From: an uncultured Ruminococcus sp.
GTDB lineage: Bacteria; Bacillota; Clostridia; Oscillospirales; CAG-272
Reading direction: 5' to 3'
NCBI GenBank assembly: GCA_902778145.1
Contig: CACYWW010000011.1
Coordinates: forward strand, 1 to 41,019
Length of the DNA stretch: 41,019 bases
The notes beneath the pieces are model-generated. The model had not been told where the DNA came from, did not search any database, and saw only the letters and a program-made list of their open reading frames with translations. The position numbers and the translations under genes were made by a program. This document shows, in pieces, positions 15,826 through 25,515 of this stretch; position 1 is the stretch's first letter, and each line of letters starts with the position of its first letter.

Positions 15826-18800
15826 ATTTATATACGGCGTACCGTCGTCCGGAAAGACGACGCTGCTCTACGAAAAAATACGTGATAAGCTCGCCGCGGG
15901 CGGCGAGGCGGTCCTGATCGTTCCCGATCAGGAGGCGCTCGACGCAGAGGCCTCGCTCGCGCGGATCTGCCGCGATATCCCGACGCTCGGGCTGAGGGTC
16001 TACGGCTTTTCCCGCCTGGCGGACGACGTTTTCCGTAAATACGGCGGGATCTCATACGACCTCATAGACAGGTCGGGACAGACTCTCGCGATGTTTTTGT
16101 CCGTCGCCGCCGTATCGCGTTCGCTCAAGGTCTACGGCAGGATATCCCCGTCCGATTCTTCGCTCCTCTCAGCGCTGCTGACAACGGTGCGTGAGCTCAA
16201 GAGACAGGGTATAACCCCGGAGGAGCTCTCACGCGCGGCGGAAGGCTGCGGCTCTCAGACGCTTTCGAACAAGATCAGCGACATTTCATACATCATGCCC
16301 GCTTACGAGGCGGTGCTGAAGCGTCAGGGAGACGACCCGGACGACGTCCTCGGCAGGATGTTCACGCTGCTGTCGCGCCACGGCGGTATGCCCGGCGTCA
16401 GCGTTTACATCGATTCCTTCGTCAGCTTCACTGCCGTTCAGATGAGGATAATAGAGCTGTTCATGCGCACCTGCGACGACACGGTGATCACCTTCGGTGT
16501 TCCGGGTCCCGGCACGAGCGCGGACAGATACGGACTTCTTTCTCCGATATACGATTCCGAGCGGAAGCTCCGCGCCGCCGCCGACAGATCCGGCGGAGTC
16601 ACCGATACCGTGCTCGCGGGAAGCCACGCGTCGCCTGTCATGGCGGCGCTCGAGCGCACGCTCAGAGAAGGCAGTACGGAAAAGCTTCCGTCGGGCGGAG
16701 GCATCCGCTTCTTCTGCTCCGGCAGCGCGTTCGACAGCGCCGGGCTCGTCGCCTCGGACATACACAGAAAACTGCGCGAGGGCGCGAGATGCCGCGATAT
16801 AGCGATACTCTGCAGCGACTCCGCGTCGTGGCGCGGTATAATCGACTCCGCGCTCGAAAGATACGGGATACCGTACTTCATATCATCGCGCGACGACGCG
16901 CGGCAGAAGGCGCTTTTCAGGCTCATATTATCCGCGCTCAGCGTCTGTGAGAACGATTTCAGATGCCGTGACGTCTGCTCCTATATAAAGACCGGACTGC
17001 TCGGCGTCCCGACGGAGTCGCTCGACCTGTTCGACGATTACATAACGCGCCGGAACATAAAAGGCGCCGGGGCTTATACCGCGGAATTCACCGGCTCACC
17101 CGACGGGTACGGCCTGCCCGGATCCGCCGAGGCGGAGGAAAAGCTGAAGCTCATAAACAGCGTGCGCGAGGCGGTCATAACGCCGCTTTACGATCTGCGC
17201 GAGGAGCTGAGATCGTGCAGGGACGCCCGCGAGATCTCCGGGGCGCTGATACGTCTGCTCGACCGGATCGGGATGACGGAAACGCTTGAGGCACTGCGCA
17301 AAAACGCCGTCGCCGAGAACGATCCCGACGAGGCGGAGATGACGGGACAGCTCTGGGATGTGTTCACTCACGTGACGAAGCAGCTCTGCGCGTTCTGCGG
17401 CACGGCGGAAATAAACGTATCTCAGTACAGGAGCCTTTTCGATACCGTGCTCTCGGAGACTGACATAGGCAAGATACCGACGTCGACCGACCAGGTCACC
17501 GTCGGCGAGAGCGGCATGCTCCGCGTGCGCGGCATAAAGCACGTTTATCTGATCGGATGCAACGAGGGCGAATTCCCGGCGGCAGTCACCGAAAACGGAC
17601 TTTTCTCCGATCAGGACAGGCAGGCGCTGTCCGACGCCGGCATAGAGCTCGAGGCGGGGACGGACATGCAGAACGAGCGGATGAATTACGATTTTTACAG
17701 ATGCGCCTGCTCCGCCTCCGAGACCGCGACGTTCTGTTACTGCAAAGGCTCAACGGGACGCGGCGGCGAGAAGCACCCGTCGCATCCGGTATCGGTGATC
17801 GGCGAGGCCTTCCCGGACGCGGAGACCGTGACCGAGCCGCCGCTTGAAGACGTTGCCGGCTCCCGCGCGTCCGTACTCGAATACTACGCCTCGCACAAAA
17901 ACACGCGCGACGGCATGCTGATGCGCCGGCTGCTCGACGACAGCGGAGAGAACGCGTCCATGCTCGACATACCGCTCTCGTCCAAGAACGAAAAACTCTC
18001 CGTCGATACCGCCGCGCATCTGATGCCGGGCAATATAAAGCTCTCTCCGACGAGGCTGACGTCGTTTTCCGGCTGTCCCATGCAGCACTGCTGCGGATAT
18101 TTCCTCAGGCTGCGCGACAGCGGCAGGATAGAATTCAACACGGCGGAATTCGGCAATTTCGTACATTACGTCCTGAAGCTCCTCATCGACGACTGCATCA
18201 AAGACAGCTCCGTCATATGTCTGCGCGGCGAGGCTCTCGCCGAGAGGATAGACAGATATATGGAGATATACTGCCGCTCGGCTTTCGGATACAGCCGGGG
18301 ATCGCTCACCGGACGTATGCGCGCGATGCTGAAGAGACTGCGTAAGGCGGTGCTCGCGGCGGCTGAGGACGTGCTCAACGAGCTTGAGACCGGCAAATTC
18401 GTCCCGGCGGCGACCGAGGTGGAATTCGACTTCGGAAAGGACGTGCCTCCGCTCATGTTCGATCTGAGAAACGGAAAAAAGACGTATCTCACCGGCAAAG
18501 CCGACCGCGTGGACACGTATACGGAAAACGGCGTGACGTACGTCAAGCTTGTGGACTACAAGACGGACAAAGTCAATGTAAAGCTTGAAAAGCTCATCGA
18601 GGGCGACAAATCAATACAGCTGTTCATCTACATGCTCACGGTCTGTCATTCGAAGGGGATCGCTGAAAATCCCGTCCCCGGCGCTCTGTTTTACATGAGC
18701 GTCGTCCCCGGGACCGAAGAGTTGACCGGCACGGGAGACGTGCCGGATCAGAAGACGATGCCGCGTTCCGGAATCGCCAACAACGACCCCGCCGTGCTCG

Positions 18801-19060
18801 GCGCGCTCGAGCCGGGTCTCGACGGATCCGGCGGAGAAATATATAAAATAAAGGCAGGCTCCATGATCATGGCCGACGGCGACAAAATGGAGGCGATATT
18901 CGATCAGGTCAGGTACGCCGTGAAAGACGCCGCTGAGCGTATGACGGACGGCGACGCGTCCGTCACGGACCGAGTTGGGGACGACGCGCCGTGCAGATAC
19001 TGCGCCTACGTCTCCGTCTGCCGTTACACCGAGCGGAAGAAAAACAGGAGGGAACACTGA
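15818..19060 (+). CDS. addB: ATP-dependent helicase/nuclease subunit B
   Basis: 1080 residues, close to the usual AddB length. It starts MIEFIYGVPSSGKTTLL with the Walker A motif at 7-15. The C-terminal RecB-type nuclease domain shows GKADRVD (D896) and VDYKT (D913, K915). The four cysteines of the Fe-S cluster are present in the expected spacing: C753 (SGCPMQHCC) and C1059, C1062, C1068 (CRYCAYVSVC). With AddA it resects double-strand breaks until it meets a Chi site, loading RecA for repair and destroying unprotected linear DNA such as phage genomes. The start lies within the helicase gene, and addA follows after 2 bases, so all three are likely translated together. Confidence 0.95.
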   Translation: MIEFIYGVPSSGKTTLLYEKIRDKLAAGGEAVLIVPDQEALDAEASLARICRDIPTLGLRVYGFSRLADDVFRKYGGISYDLIDRSGQTLAMFLSVAAVSRSLKVYGRISPSDSSLLSALLTTVRELKRQGITPEELSRAAEGCGSQTLSNKISDISYIMPAYEAVLKRQGDDPDDVLGRMFTLLSRHGGMPGVSVYIDSFVSFTAVQMRIIELFMRTCDDTVITFGVPGPGTSADRYGLLSPIYDSERKLRAAADRSGGVTDTVLAGSHASPVMAALERTLREGSTEKLPSGGGIRFFCSGSAFDSAGLVASDIHRKLREGARCRDIAILCSDSASWRGIIDSALERYGIPYFISSRDDARQKALFRLILSALSVCENDFRCRDVCSYIKTGLLGVPTESLDLFDDYITRRNIKGAGAYTAEFTGSPDGYGLPGSAEAEEKLKLINSVREAVITPLYDLREELRSCRDAREISGALIRLLDRIGMTETLEALRKNAVAENDPDEAEMTGQLWDVFTHVTKQLCAFCGTAEINVSQYRSLFDTVLSETDIGKIPTSTDQVTVGESGMLRVRGIKHVYLIGCNEGEFPAAVTENGLFSDQDRQALSDAGIELEAGTDMQNERMNYDFYRCACSASETATFCYCKGSTGRGGEKHPSHPVSVIGEAFPDAETVTEPPLEDVAGSRASVLEYYASHKNTRDGMLMRRLLDDSGENASMLDIPLSSKNEKLSVDTAAHLMPGNIKLSPTRLTSFSGCPMQHCCGYFLRLRDSGRIEFNTAEFGNFVHYVLKLLIDDCIKDSSVICLRGEALAERIDRYMEIYCRSAFGYSRGSLTGRMRAMLKRLRKAVLAAAEDVLNELETGKFVPAATEVEFDFGKDVPPLMFDLRNGKKTYLTGKADRVDTYTENGVTYVKLVDYKTDKVNVKLEKLIEGDKSIQLFIYMLTVCHSKGIAENPVPGALFYMSVVPGTEELTGTGDVPDQKTMPRSGIANNDPAVLGALEPGLDGSGGEIYKIKAGSMIMADGDKMEAIFDQVRYAVKDAAERMTDGDASVTDRVGDDAPCRYCAYVSVCRYTERKKNRREH

Positions 19061-19062
19061 GT

Positions 19063-22000
19063 ATGGAATGGACAAAAGCCCAGGCGGCGGCGATAAACGT
19101 ACCGCGTCGGGACGTGCTCGTAGCGGCGGCGGCGGGCTCCGGCAAGACCGCGACCCTCACGGAGCGCGTGCTCCGCACGATCACGCGCGAAAAAGACCCG
19201 GTGGACATAAACCGCCTGCTGATCGTCACCTTCACGGACAAGGCCGCGGAGGAGCTGCGGGTCAGGATCAGAAAAAAGCTCGAGGAGAGCGCGAAAAAGG
19301 ATCCGTCCGACGCGAGGATAAAAAGACAGCTTTCACTTCTCCCCTCCGCATCCGTCAGCACGATACACTCCTTCTACGGCAGGGTCGTGCGTGAGGGCGC
19401 GGCGGAGCTCGGACTTTCCCCGAAGCTGCGTACAATGGAAGAGCAGGAATCCGCGCTCATGATACACCGGATCATGGACCGCGTCATCGACAGCTATTAC
19501 GAGGGCGACGCAGGCGACGGATGCGATATAGAGGACGCGGACGCTCTGTTCGACGTTTTCGAAAAGCTCCGCCCGGGAGAAGAGCTTTACAGGACGATGA
19601 ACAGCCTTTACCAAAAAGTCACCTCATATCCGGAATATATAGAATTTTACAGGATCTGCGCGGAAAAATACGAAAAAGCGGCAAAAGACCCGGAATCGGG
19701 CGAACAGTACGCCTACGTCACCGGGCTGTACATCGGGGAGCTGCGAGACGTTCTGTCAAGGCTCCGCCGGATGGACACGGAATATGACGACGATCCGAAA
19801 TACGTATCGAAATACCGGCCCATAGTCGGAGAGACCGCGGATTACGCGGAGCTCGCGATAAGCGCGGCGGAAAACGGCTTTGACGCGGCGGAGAGCTTTT
19901 TCAGGCACATAGTGAAGATAGATCTCCCGACAGGTCTGAAAGGCAGCTTTGCCTTCAGGGATGAATTCAAGGTGCTGCGTGAACGCGTTAAAAACGCCGC
20001 CGCCGCTCTCAGACAATTCTTCGCCTTCGACCGTGCGGAAGCGTCGATGATCTACGGGAAGACCGCGGTGCTTTGCGACGGTATATACAGATTTTTAAAG
20101 AGATTCGACCGCATGTACACCGAAGAAAAAAAGGCCGCGAGGATGATCGACTTCAATGACATGGAGAGATACGCGTACAGACTCATATGCGACGATCCGT
20201 CGTTTTGCGCGCGTATAGCCGAAAGATACGACGAGATATACGTTGACGAATATCAGGACGTGAACGGCGTACAGAACGACATATTCGCCGCGCTCGGCAA
20301 AAGCAACCGCTTCATGGTCGGCGACGTGAAGCAGTCGATCTACGCGTTCCGCGGGTCCGATCCCGGCATTTTCACGTCGTACAGGAACGGTTTCGGATCA
20401 TATAAGGAAAACTCGCCCGGACCGTCCGTCATATTTCTGTCCGAGAATTTCAGGTGCGGCAAACCGATCATAGACTTTACGAACAGGGTCTTCGGCACCG
20501 TTTTCGGATCCGGCGGCCCCGTACCGTACGAGGCGGACGACGCGCTCGTCTTCGGCAAGACCTGCAAGGTCCGCGAGGACGTGCCGGTAACGCTGCGCAT
20601 CATAACGAAGGGAAAGAAAGAGGATGAGGCGGAGTACGCGGCGGCGGAGATCGAAAGGCTCCTGAAGGAGGGCAGAAACGACGAGGGCGAGCCTTTGAAG
20701 CCGTCCGATATCGCCGTCCTCTGCCGCAACGCGGCCACATGCTCGATAGCGGAAAAAGCCCTCTCGGCGCGCGGTCTCGGATGCGTTAACACAACCGACA
20801 TAAGCTTTTTCAACTCCGCGGAGGTACTTCTCGCCGTCAGCCTGCTCTCGGCGATAGACAATCCGGTCCGCGACGTGCCGCTCGCCGCCTCCATGAAAAG
20901 TCCGGTCTTCGGCTTCACGCTCGACGAGCTCGCGCTGATCAGAGCTTACAAAAAGGACGGTTCGCTGTACGACGCGGTGCGGGCATACGCCGAAACCGAA
21001 AACGGCGGAAAATGCCGGAAATTCCTTGAAAGGCTCGATCATTTCAGATACAAGGCGCGGACGATGCAGACGGACAAATTCATCCGCCTGTTATACCGTG
21101 AGACGTCGATCCTCTCGCTTATATACAACAGCGCCGACCGCGGCGACCCGAAGAAACGCCGCGCGAACCTGTTGACGCTTTACGATCTCGCGAGAAAATA
21201 TGAATCGGATTCCTTCAAGGGGCTTTACGGCTTCGTCACGTACTGCAATGAGATGATAGACGACGAGCGTTCGTTCAAAACGCCGTCAGACACTGCCGGT
21301 CGCGTAACGATCCAGACGATCCACGGCTCAAAGGGTCTCGAATACCCGGTCTGCTTCATTCTCGGCGCCGACGCGTCGTTCAACAGCGACTATTCGAAAA
21401 GCCCGGTCGTGACGGATCACGATCTCGGTGTCGGTATCCGCGTAACGGGTGACGACGGATTCATGAGGAAGGGCCCCGCGTACAGCGCGGTCTGCATCAA
21501 AAAGGAAACGGACGCCGTGCGCGACGAGGCGTGTCTGTTCTACGTCGCGATGACGCGCGCGAAAAAATATCTTTACATCACGGCAAGTACGAAAAAAGAA
21601 CCGGAATTCAACCGCGAAGCCTCGCAGGGCGCAGTGCACCTTTGTAAAAGCTTCTTAGCCTTCCTCACGGCGTCGCTTGACGGAAACGAGGATTTCTGCC
21701 GTATCATCTGCGGCGCCCCCGAAGAATACGAGGAGGCCGCAAAGCCGCGGGAAACGGCGGAGGCGTACGCGCAGGACGACGAAAGGTACGCGCGCCTCAA
21801 GGCGATATACGATTACCGCTATCCGTACGCCGAGGCGGCGAAGCTGCCGAAAAAGGCAGCCGTCTCAAAGCTCTTCCCCGCGTATCTCGACGAGGACGAC
21901 AGCGCCGTCAGCCTGTTTGACGGGAAGGAGCCTTTGCCGATCATACTTCCGGATCTGTCGGAGGATGAGGCGAAAAAGGACGCCGCCGCCCGCGGCACCG

Positions 22001-22518
22001 CCACGCACCTTTTCATGCAGTTCTGCGATCTCGACCGCGCCGCCGCGGATATACACGGCGAGGCGGAGCGGCTCGTACGGGAGGGATACATAAAAGCGGA
22101 AACGGCGGAGCTGATAAGCTATGACGAGGCGTCGTCGTTCTTCCGCTCCGATCTTTACCGGCGTATGAAGGATGCGCGGGACAGCGGAAGGATATTCCGC
22201 CGCGAATACAGGTTCAACACGGAGCTTGACGCCGCGGATTTCACCGATGATCCTGAAAGAAAAAAAGCCCTTGAAAACGAGAGTCTTCTCGTTCAGGGCG
22301 TTATCGACTGCTTCTTTGAGGAAAAGGACGGTACGCTGACCGTAGCCGACTACAAGACGGACCGGGTATACCCGAAAGACGCCTCCGTCGCCGAATTCGC
22401 CGAGCGCCACAGAAGGCAGCTCAGCTACTATAAAACGGCGGTCGAACGGATAGCAAGGCGCCCCGTCGGCCGGTGCGAGCTTTTTTCCTTCAGCCTCGGA
22501 AGATCGGTGGTATTATAA
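19063..22518 (+). CDS. addA: ATP-dependent helicase/nuclease subunit A
   Basis: 1151 residues from the ATG at 19063, which has CAGGAGGG 9 bases upstream and gives the normal start MEWTKAQAAAIN. An ATG further upstream inside addB is ignored. UvrD-type motifs: Walker A AAAGSGKT (22-29), Walker B YVDEYQDVN, GDVKQSIYAFRGSDP, and the motif IQTIHGSKGLEYPV. The nuclease domain at the C-terminus has QGVIDCFFEE and VADYKTDRV (D1096, K1098). It is the 3'-5' translocating partner of AddB. The gene ends six bases into the convergent SLOG gene; no terminator is visible between them. Confidence 0.95.
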   Translation: MEWTKAQAAAINVPRRDVLVAAAAGSGKTATLTERVLRTITREKDPVDINRLLIVTFTDKAAEELRVRIRKKLEESAKKDPSDARIKRQLSLLPSASVSTIHSFYGRVVREGAAELGLSPKLRTMEEQESALMIHRIMDRVIDSYYEGDAGDGCDIEDADALFDVFEKLRPGEELYRTMNSLYQKVTSYPEYIEFYRICAEKYEKAAKDPESGEQYAYVTGLYIGELRDVLSRLRRMDTEYDDDPKYVSKYRPIVGETADYAELAISAAENGFDAAESFFRHIVKIDLPTGLKGSFAFRDEFKVLRERVKNAAAALRQFFAFDRAEASMIYGKTAVLCDGIYRFLKRFDRMYTEEKKAARMIDFNDMERYAYRLICDDPSFCARIAERYDEIYVDEYQDVNGVQNDIFAALGKSNRFMVGDVKQSIYAFRGSDPGIFTSYRNGFGSYKENSPGPSVIFLSENFRCGKPIIDFTNRVFGTVFGSGGPVPYEADDALVFGKTCKVREDVPVTLRIITKGKKEDEAEYAAAEIERLLKEGRNDEGEPLKPSDIAVLCRNAATCSIAEKALSARGLGCVNTTDISFFNSAEVLLAVSLLSAIDNPVRDVPLAASMKSPVFGFTLDELALIRAYKKDGSLYDAVRAYAETENGGKCRKFLERLDHFRYKARTMQTDKFIRLLYRETSILSLIYNSADRGDPKKRRANLLTLYDLARKYESDSFKGLYGFVTYCNEMIDDERSFKTPSDTAGRVTIQTIHGSKGLEYPVCFILGADASFNSDYSKSPVVTDHDLGVGIRVTGDDGFMRKGPAYSAVCIKKETDAVRDEACLFYVAMTRAKKYLYITASTKKEPEFNREASQGAVHLCKSFLAFLTASLDGNEDFCRIICGAPEEYEEAAKPRETAEAYAQDDERYARLKAIYDYRYPYAEAAKLPKKAAVSKLFPAYLDEDDSAVSLFDGKEPLPIILPDLSEDEAKKDAAARGTATHLFMQFCDLDRAAADIHGEAERLVREGYIKAETAELISYDEASSFFRSDLYRRMKDARDSGRIFRREYRFNTELDAADFTDDPERKKALENESLLVQGVIDCFFEEKDGTLTVADYKTDRVYPKDASVAEFAERHRRQLSYYKTAVERIARRPVGRCELFSFSLGRSVVL

Positions 22519-23019
22519 AACGTAGATCACATTTTTTCCGGCTTTGAGCGCCATTTCCACGGTGTTTTTCGTGCCCCCGGGCTTGATATCATGCCCGGGG
22601 CATATTGCTATCAGCCCGTCGCAGTGATCCACCATATAGCGGTTGCGTTCGTTGTACAGTCTGCCGTATTCCCCGCTGCGCACGACGCCTTTATGAAGCA
22701 CGACCACTCCGTCGGCTTGTCTTAAGACTCTGTCATAAAGAGCGAGCTCGTTTTCCGGTATCGTATTTCTGTGTCCCTCGAACGGAACGGCGCACCACAG
22801 CTCGATCCCGAGCTTTTCGCGCAGGGAAAGAACGGCGTCCGCCGCGATCAGATCCGAGCCGCGGCACATGCCGGTCATGAAGTATCTGACGCCGAGCTTT
22901 GACTGCTCAGTTATTACGGCGCCGAGCTTTTCCTTGAGTTTTCCGATGTTTTCCTCATCCGGCGCAAACGGCAGCTTTTCCGTACGGTAGCCGGTGAATG
23001 CAAGTGAAATGTATCTCAT
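22513..23019 (-). CDS. SLOG-family (DUF1273, YpsA-like) protein
   Basis: 168 residues. The opening MRYISLAFTGYRTEKL is the family's usual N-terminal strand with its TGYR motif, followed by YFMTGMCRGSDLIAAD and KPGGTKNTVEMALKAG, the nucleotide-binding features of the Rossmann-like SLOG fold. SLOG proteins bind nucleotides or NAD derivatives, and members occur in antiphage signalling, but YpsA-like ones have no defined reaction. No Shine-Dalgarno sequence is present, and the promoter -10 box lies six bases before the ATG, so the mRNA should be leaderless. It converges with addA. Confidence 0.8.
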   Translation of the reverse strand: MRYISLAFTGYRTEKLPFAPDEENIGKLKEKLGAVITEQSKLGVRYFMTGMCRGSDLIAADAVLSLREKLGIELWCAVPFEGHRNTIPENELALYDRVLRQADGVVVLHKGVVRSGEYGRLYNERNRYMVDHCDGLIAICPGHDIKPGGTKNTVEMALKAGKNVIYVL

Positions 23020-23025
23020 GCGGAT

Positions 23026-23054
23026 ATGATACCACAAACATGCCGAAAATGCAA
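23026..23054 (-). promoter_or_regulatory. Promoter predicted to give a leaderless SLOG mRNA
   Basis: On the minus strand TTGCAT (23054-23049) and TATCAT (23031-23026) are 17 bases apart. The A of the start codon is the seventh base after the -10 box, the expected transcription start. It is divergent from the rbfA promoter, 23 bases away. Confidence 0.65.
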
Positions 23055-23077
23055 TAGGCCGGGGCGCAAAAAAGAAC

Positions 23078-23106
23078 TTGACATACGCCTTTAACCGTGT
23101 TATAAT
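23078..23106 (+). promoter_or_regulatory. Consensus promoter for rbfA-mnmG
   Basis: TTGACA (23078-23083) and TATAAT (23101-23106) with a 17-base spacer, a full match to sigma-A consensus. Transcription would start near 23113, about 22 bases before rbfA. Confidence 0.85.
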
Positions 23107-23134
23107 AAATAAGATTATGGTATATGGGGGAATT

Positions 23135-23554
23135 ATGGCAAAATACAGACTGCAGAGAGTCAACGATGAGATAGTAAAGGAAATGACGCGCATACTCAGA
23201 TCGGTCAAGGATCCGCGCGTTGCCTCTCATATGACGGTCGTGACCGGGTGTGACATCTCGTCGGATTTCAAATATGCGAAAATATATTACTCGTTCCTCG
23301 ATCCCGCGGACGGCGGGACGGCGGAGCTCATACGCACGGAGATAAAGAAGGGGCTGATCTCGGCGCACGGCTTTATCAGACGCGAGCTCGCGGCGAGCCT
23401 CAATCTCCGCGTGACGCCGGAGCTGACGTTCATCGCGGACACGTCAGCCGAATACGGCAGTCACGTCGACGAGGTGCTGAAAAAGATCAAAGCCGAGGAC
23501 GAAAAGAGACCGAGGCCGCAGACGGAGCCGGAAGAAGATGGCGAGCGTGACTGA
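23135..23554 (+). CDS. rbfA: Ribosome-binding factor A
   Basis: 139 residues from the ATG after TGGGGGAATT. The single KH-like domain is recognisable by YRLQRVNDEIVKEMTRIL, SVKDPRV, DFKYAKIYYSFL and the C-terminal TPELTFIADTS(A)EYGSHVDEVL. RbfA binds the 30S subunit during late maturation near 16S helix 1. A short charged tail rich in Glu, Arg and Pro follows. In many Firmicutes rbfA sits with infB and truB; here it has its own promoter and overlaps mnmG by 17 bases. Confidence 0.9.
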   Translation: MAKYRLQRVNDEIVKEMTRILRSVKDPRVASHMTVVTGCDISSDFKYAKIYYSFLDPADGGTAELIRTEIKKGLISAHGFIRRELAASLNLRVTPELTFIADTSAEYGSHVDEVLKKIKAEDEKRPRPQTEPEEDGERD

Positions 23555-25421
23555 CGGCAGATTCCCGCTCGGCTCGTGCGACGTCGCCGTCGTCGGCGCC
23601 GGGCACGCGGGTACGGAAGCCGCGCTCGCCGCGGCGAGGCTGGGGCTTTCCGTCATCCTCTTCACAATGAACCTCGACGCGGTGGCGAACATGCCGTGCA
23701 ACCCGTCGATCGGCGGCACGGGCAAGGGCCATCTCGTTTTTGAGATCGACGCGCTCGGCGGTCAGATGGGACGCTCAGCCGACCTTGTCACGCTGCAGAA
23801 CAGGATGCTCAACTCGGGCAAGGGCCCCGCGGTCCATTCAAAACGGATACAGGCGGACCGCGCCGAATACCACAAGGTGATGAAGCACGTTCTCGAGTCC
23901 GAGCCGCGTCTTCGGCTTTATCAGGCCGAGATCACGGATATACTGACGGAGGACGGCGCCGTTTGCGGCGTCGTGACGTCGCTCGGGGCTGTCTTCGGAT
24001 GCCGCGCGGCGATCATCTGCTCCGGCACGTATCTGAACGGACGCGTAGTCGTCGGCGAATGCGCGTACAGCTCAGGTCCCGACGGGCTTCTGCCCGCAAA
24101 CAGTCTGACGGACAGCCTGAAAAAGCTCGGCGTCAGATTCATGCGGTTCAAGACCGGCACGCCGCCGAGGATCCTGCGGTCAAGCGTCGATCTTTCGGTG
24201 CTTGAGGAACAGCGCGGCGACTGCGACGTGCCGTTTTCCGCGCTGACGGACAGGGACGAGCTGGCGAAACGCCCGGACGTCCCGTGCTACATAGTTTACA
24301 CGAACGGGGAAACACACCGGATCATCAGGGAAAACCTTCACCGCTCCCCGCTTTTCAGCGGCGTGATCGAGGGTGTGGGGCCGAGATACTGTCCGAGCAT
24401 CGAGGACAAGGTCGTGAGATTCGCGGACAAGCCGCGTCACCAGCTTTTCGTCGAGCCGCTCGGCGAGGATACCGAGGAGCTTTACCTTCAGGGCTTCTCC
24501 TCCTCCCTTCCCGCCGACGTTCAGGAGAAGATGCTCCATACGCTCCCCGGCTTTGAACACGCGGTGATCATGCGCCACGCCTACGCGATAGAATACGACT
24601 GCATCGATCCCACTCAGCTTGACCACACGCTCGCCTTCAGGGATATAAAAGGGCTTTACGGCGCCGGGCAGTTCAACGGCACCTCCGGCTACGAGGAGGC
24701 GGCGGCGCAGGGGCTTATCGCCGGTATAAACGCGGCGCTTTCACTGAAGGGTGAAGAGCCGCTCGAGCTTTCACGCTCCGACGGATACATAGGCTTCCTC
24801 ATAGACGACCTCGTTACAAAGGGTACGAACGAGCCGTACCGCGTGATGACGTCGCGCAGCGAATACAGGCTGCTGCTCCGTCAGGACAATGCCGACGCAA
24901 GGCTGACACCGATGGGCAGGCGCGTCGGACTGATAGACGACGAAAGATGGGAAAAATACCTTGACAAGCAGGCGCGTATCGAACGCGAGATCGAACGTGC
25001 GGAGAATACGACGCTTCACGTCGACCCGCAGCTCAACGAAGCGCTCGTTCAGGCGGGCACCGCGCCGATTGAGGAGGGCATCAGGATCGCGGATCTGCTG
25101 CGCCGTCCGCAGGTGACGTACGCGCTTCTGAAGCCGTTCGACCCCGGACAGACCGAGGACAGGGATATAATCTCCGAGGCTCAGATCAGGATCAAATACG
25201 ACGGATACATAAAAAAACAGCTTTCCGCCGCGGAGAGGAGCCGCAGGCTCGAGGGGAAACGCATCCCCGCCGACCTTGACTACTCGAAGATCGACGGACT
25301 CAGGCTCGAGGCGAGGGCGAAGCTCTCCGCCGCGAAGCCCGGAAGCATCGGCGAGGCGTCGCGCATATCGGGCGTTTCGCCCGCGGACATATCCGTCCTT
25401 CTGATAAGATTAGGCGAATAA
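23538..25421 (+). CDS. mnmG: tRNA uridine-5-carboxymethylaminomethyl(34) synthesis protein MnmG
   Basis: 627 residues, the normal length. The FAD-binding motif GAGHAG is at 20-25, followed by the family hallmarks MPCNPSIGGTGKGHLV, FKTGTPPR and GYEEAAAQGLIAGINAAL. The C-terminal helical domain (GVSPADISVLLIRL), which contacts MnmE and tRNA, is complete. With MnmE it makes the cmnm5 modification at the wobble uridine. The start lies 17 bases inside rbfA, with GGAAGAAG as ribosome binding site. No terminator is visible after it. Confidence 0.95.
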   Translation: MASVTDGRFPLGSCDVAVVGAGHAGTEAALAAARLGLSVILFTMNLDAVANMPCNPSIGGTGKGHLVFEIDALGGQMGRSADLVTLQNRMLNSGKGPAVHSKRIQADRAEYHKVMKHVLESEPRLRLYQAEITDILTEDGAVCGVVTSLGAVFGCRAAIICSGTYLNGRVVVGECAYSSGPDGLLPANSLTDSLKKLGVRFMRFKTGTPPRILRSSVDLSVLEEQRGDCDVPFSALTDRDELAKRPDVPCYIVYTNGETHRIIRENLHRSPLFSGVIEGVGPRYCPSIEDKVVRFADKPRHQLFVEPLGEDTEELYLQGFSSSLPADVQEKMLHTLPGFEHAVIMRHAYAIEYDCIDPTQLDHTLAFRDIKGLYGAGQFNGTSGYEEAAAQGLIAGINAALSLKGEEPLELSRSDGYIGFLIDDLVTKGTNEPYRVMTSRSEYRLLLRQDNADARLTPMGRRVGLIDDERWEKYLDKQARIEREIERAENTTLHVDPQLNEALVQAGTAPIEEGIRIADLLRRPQVTYALLKPFDPGQTEDRDIISEAQIRIKYDGYIKKQLSAAERSRRLEGKRIPADLDYSKIDGLRLEARAKLSAAKPGSIGEASRISGVSPADISVLLIRLGE

Positions 25422-25456
25422 TTTACACATTTGAAACAAAACGCAAAACCTATAGG

Positions 25457-25485
25457 TTGACTTGAAACAGATTTGCGTGTATAAT
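25457..25485 (+). promoter_or_regulatory. Promoter for the transketolase operon
   Basis: TTGACT (25457-25462) and TATAAT (25480-25485) with a 17-base spacer. AAGGAG (25504-25509) precedes the ATG at 25516. Confidence 0.8.
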
Positions 25486-25515
25486 AAGACCATAACACAC
25501 ATTAAGGAGTTCATT

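Noticed and set aside
18991-19062. Earlier start for addA inside addB
   Set aside because: The extra 24 residues are Arg/Leu-rich and unlike the family; the ATG at 19063 has CAGGAGGG upstream and gives the normal N-terminus.
23020-23208. Longer form of the SLOG protein starting near 23208
   Set aside because: The extra part runs across two promoters and is unlike the family, whose proteins begin at the MRYISLAFTGYR strand.
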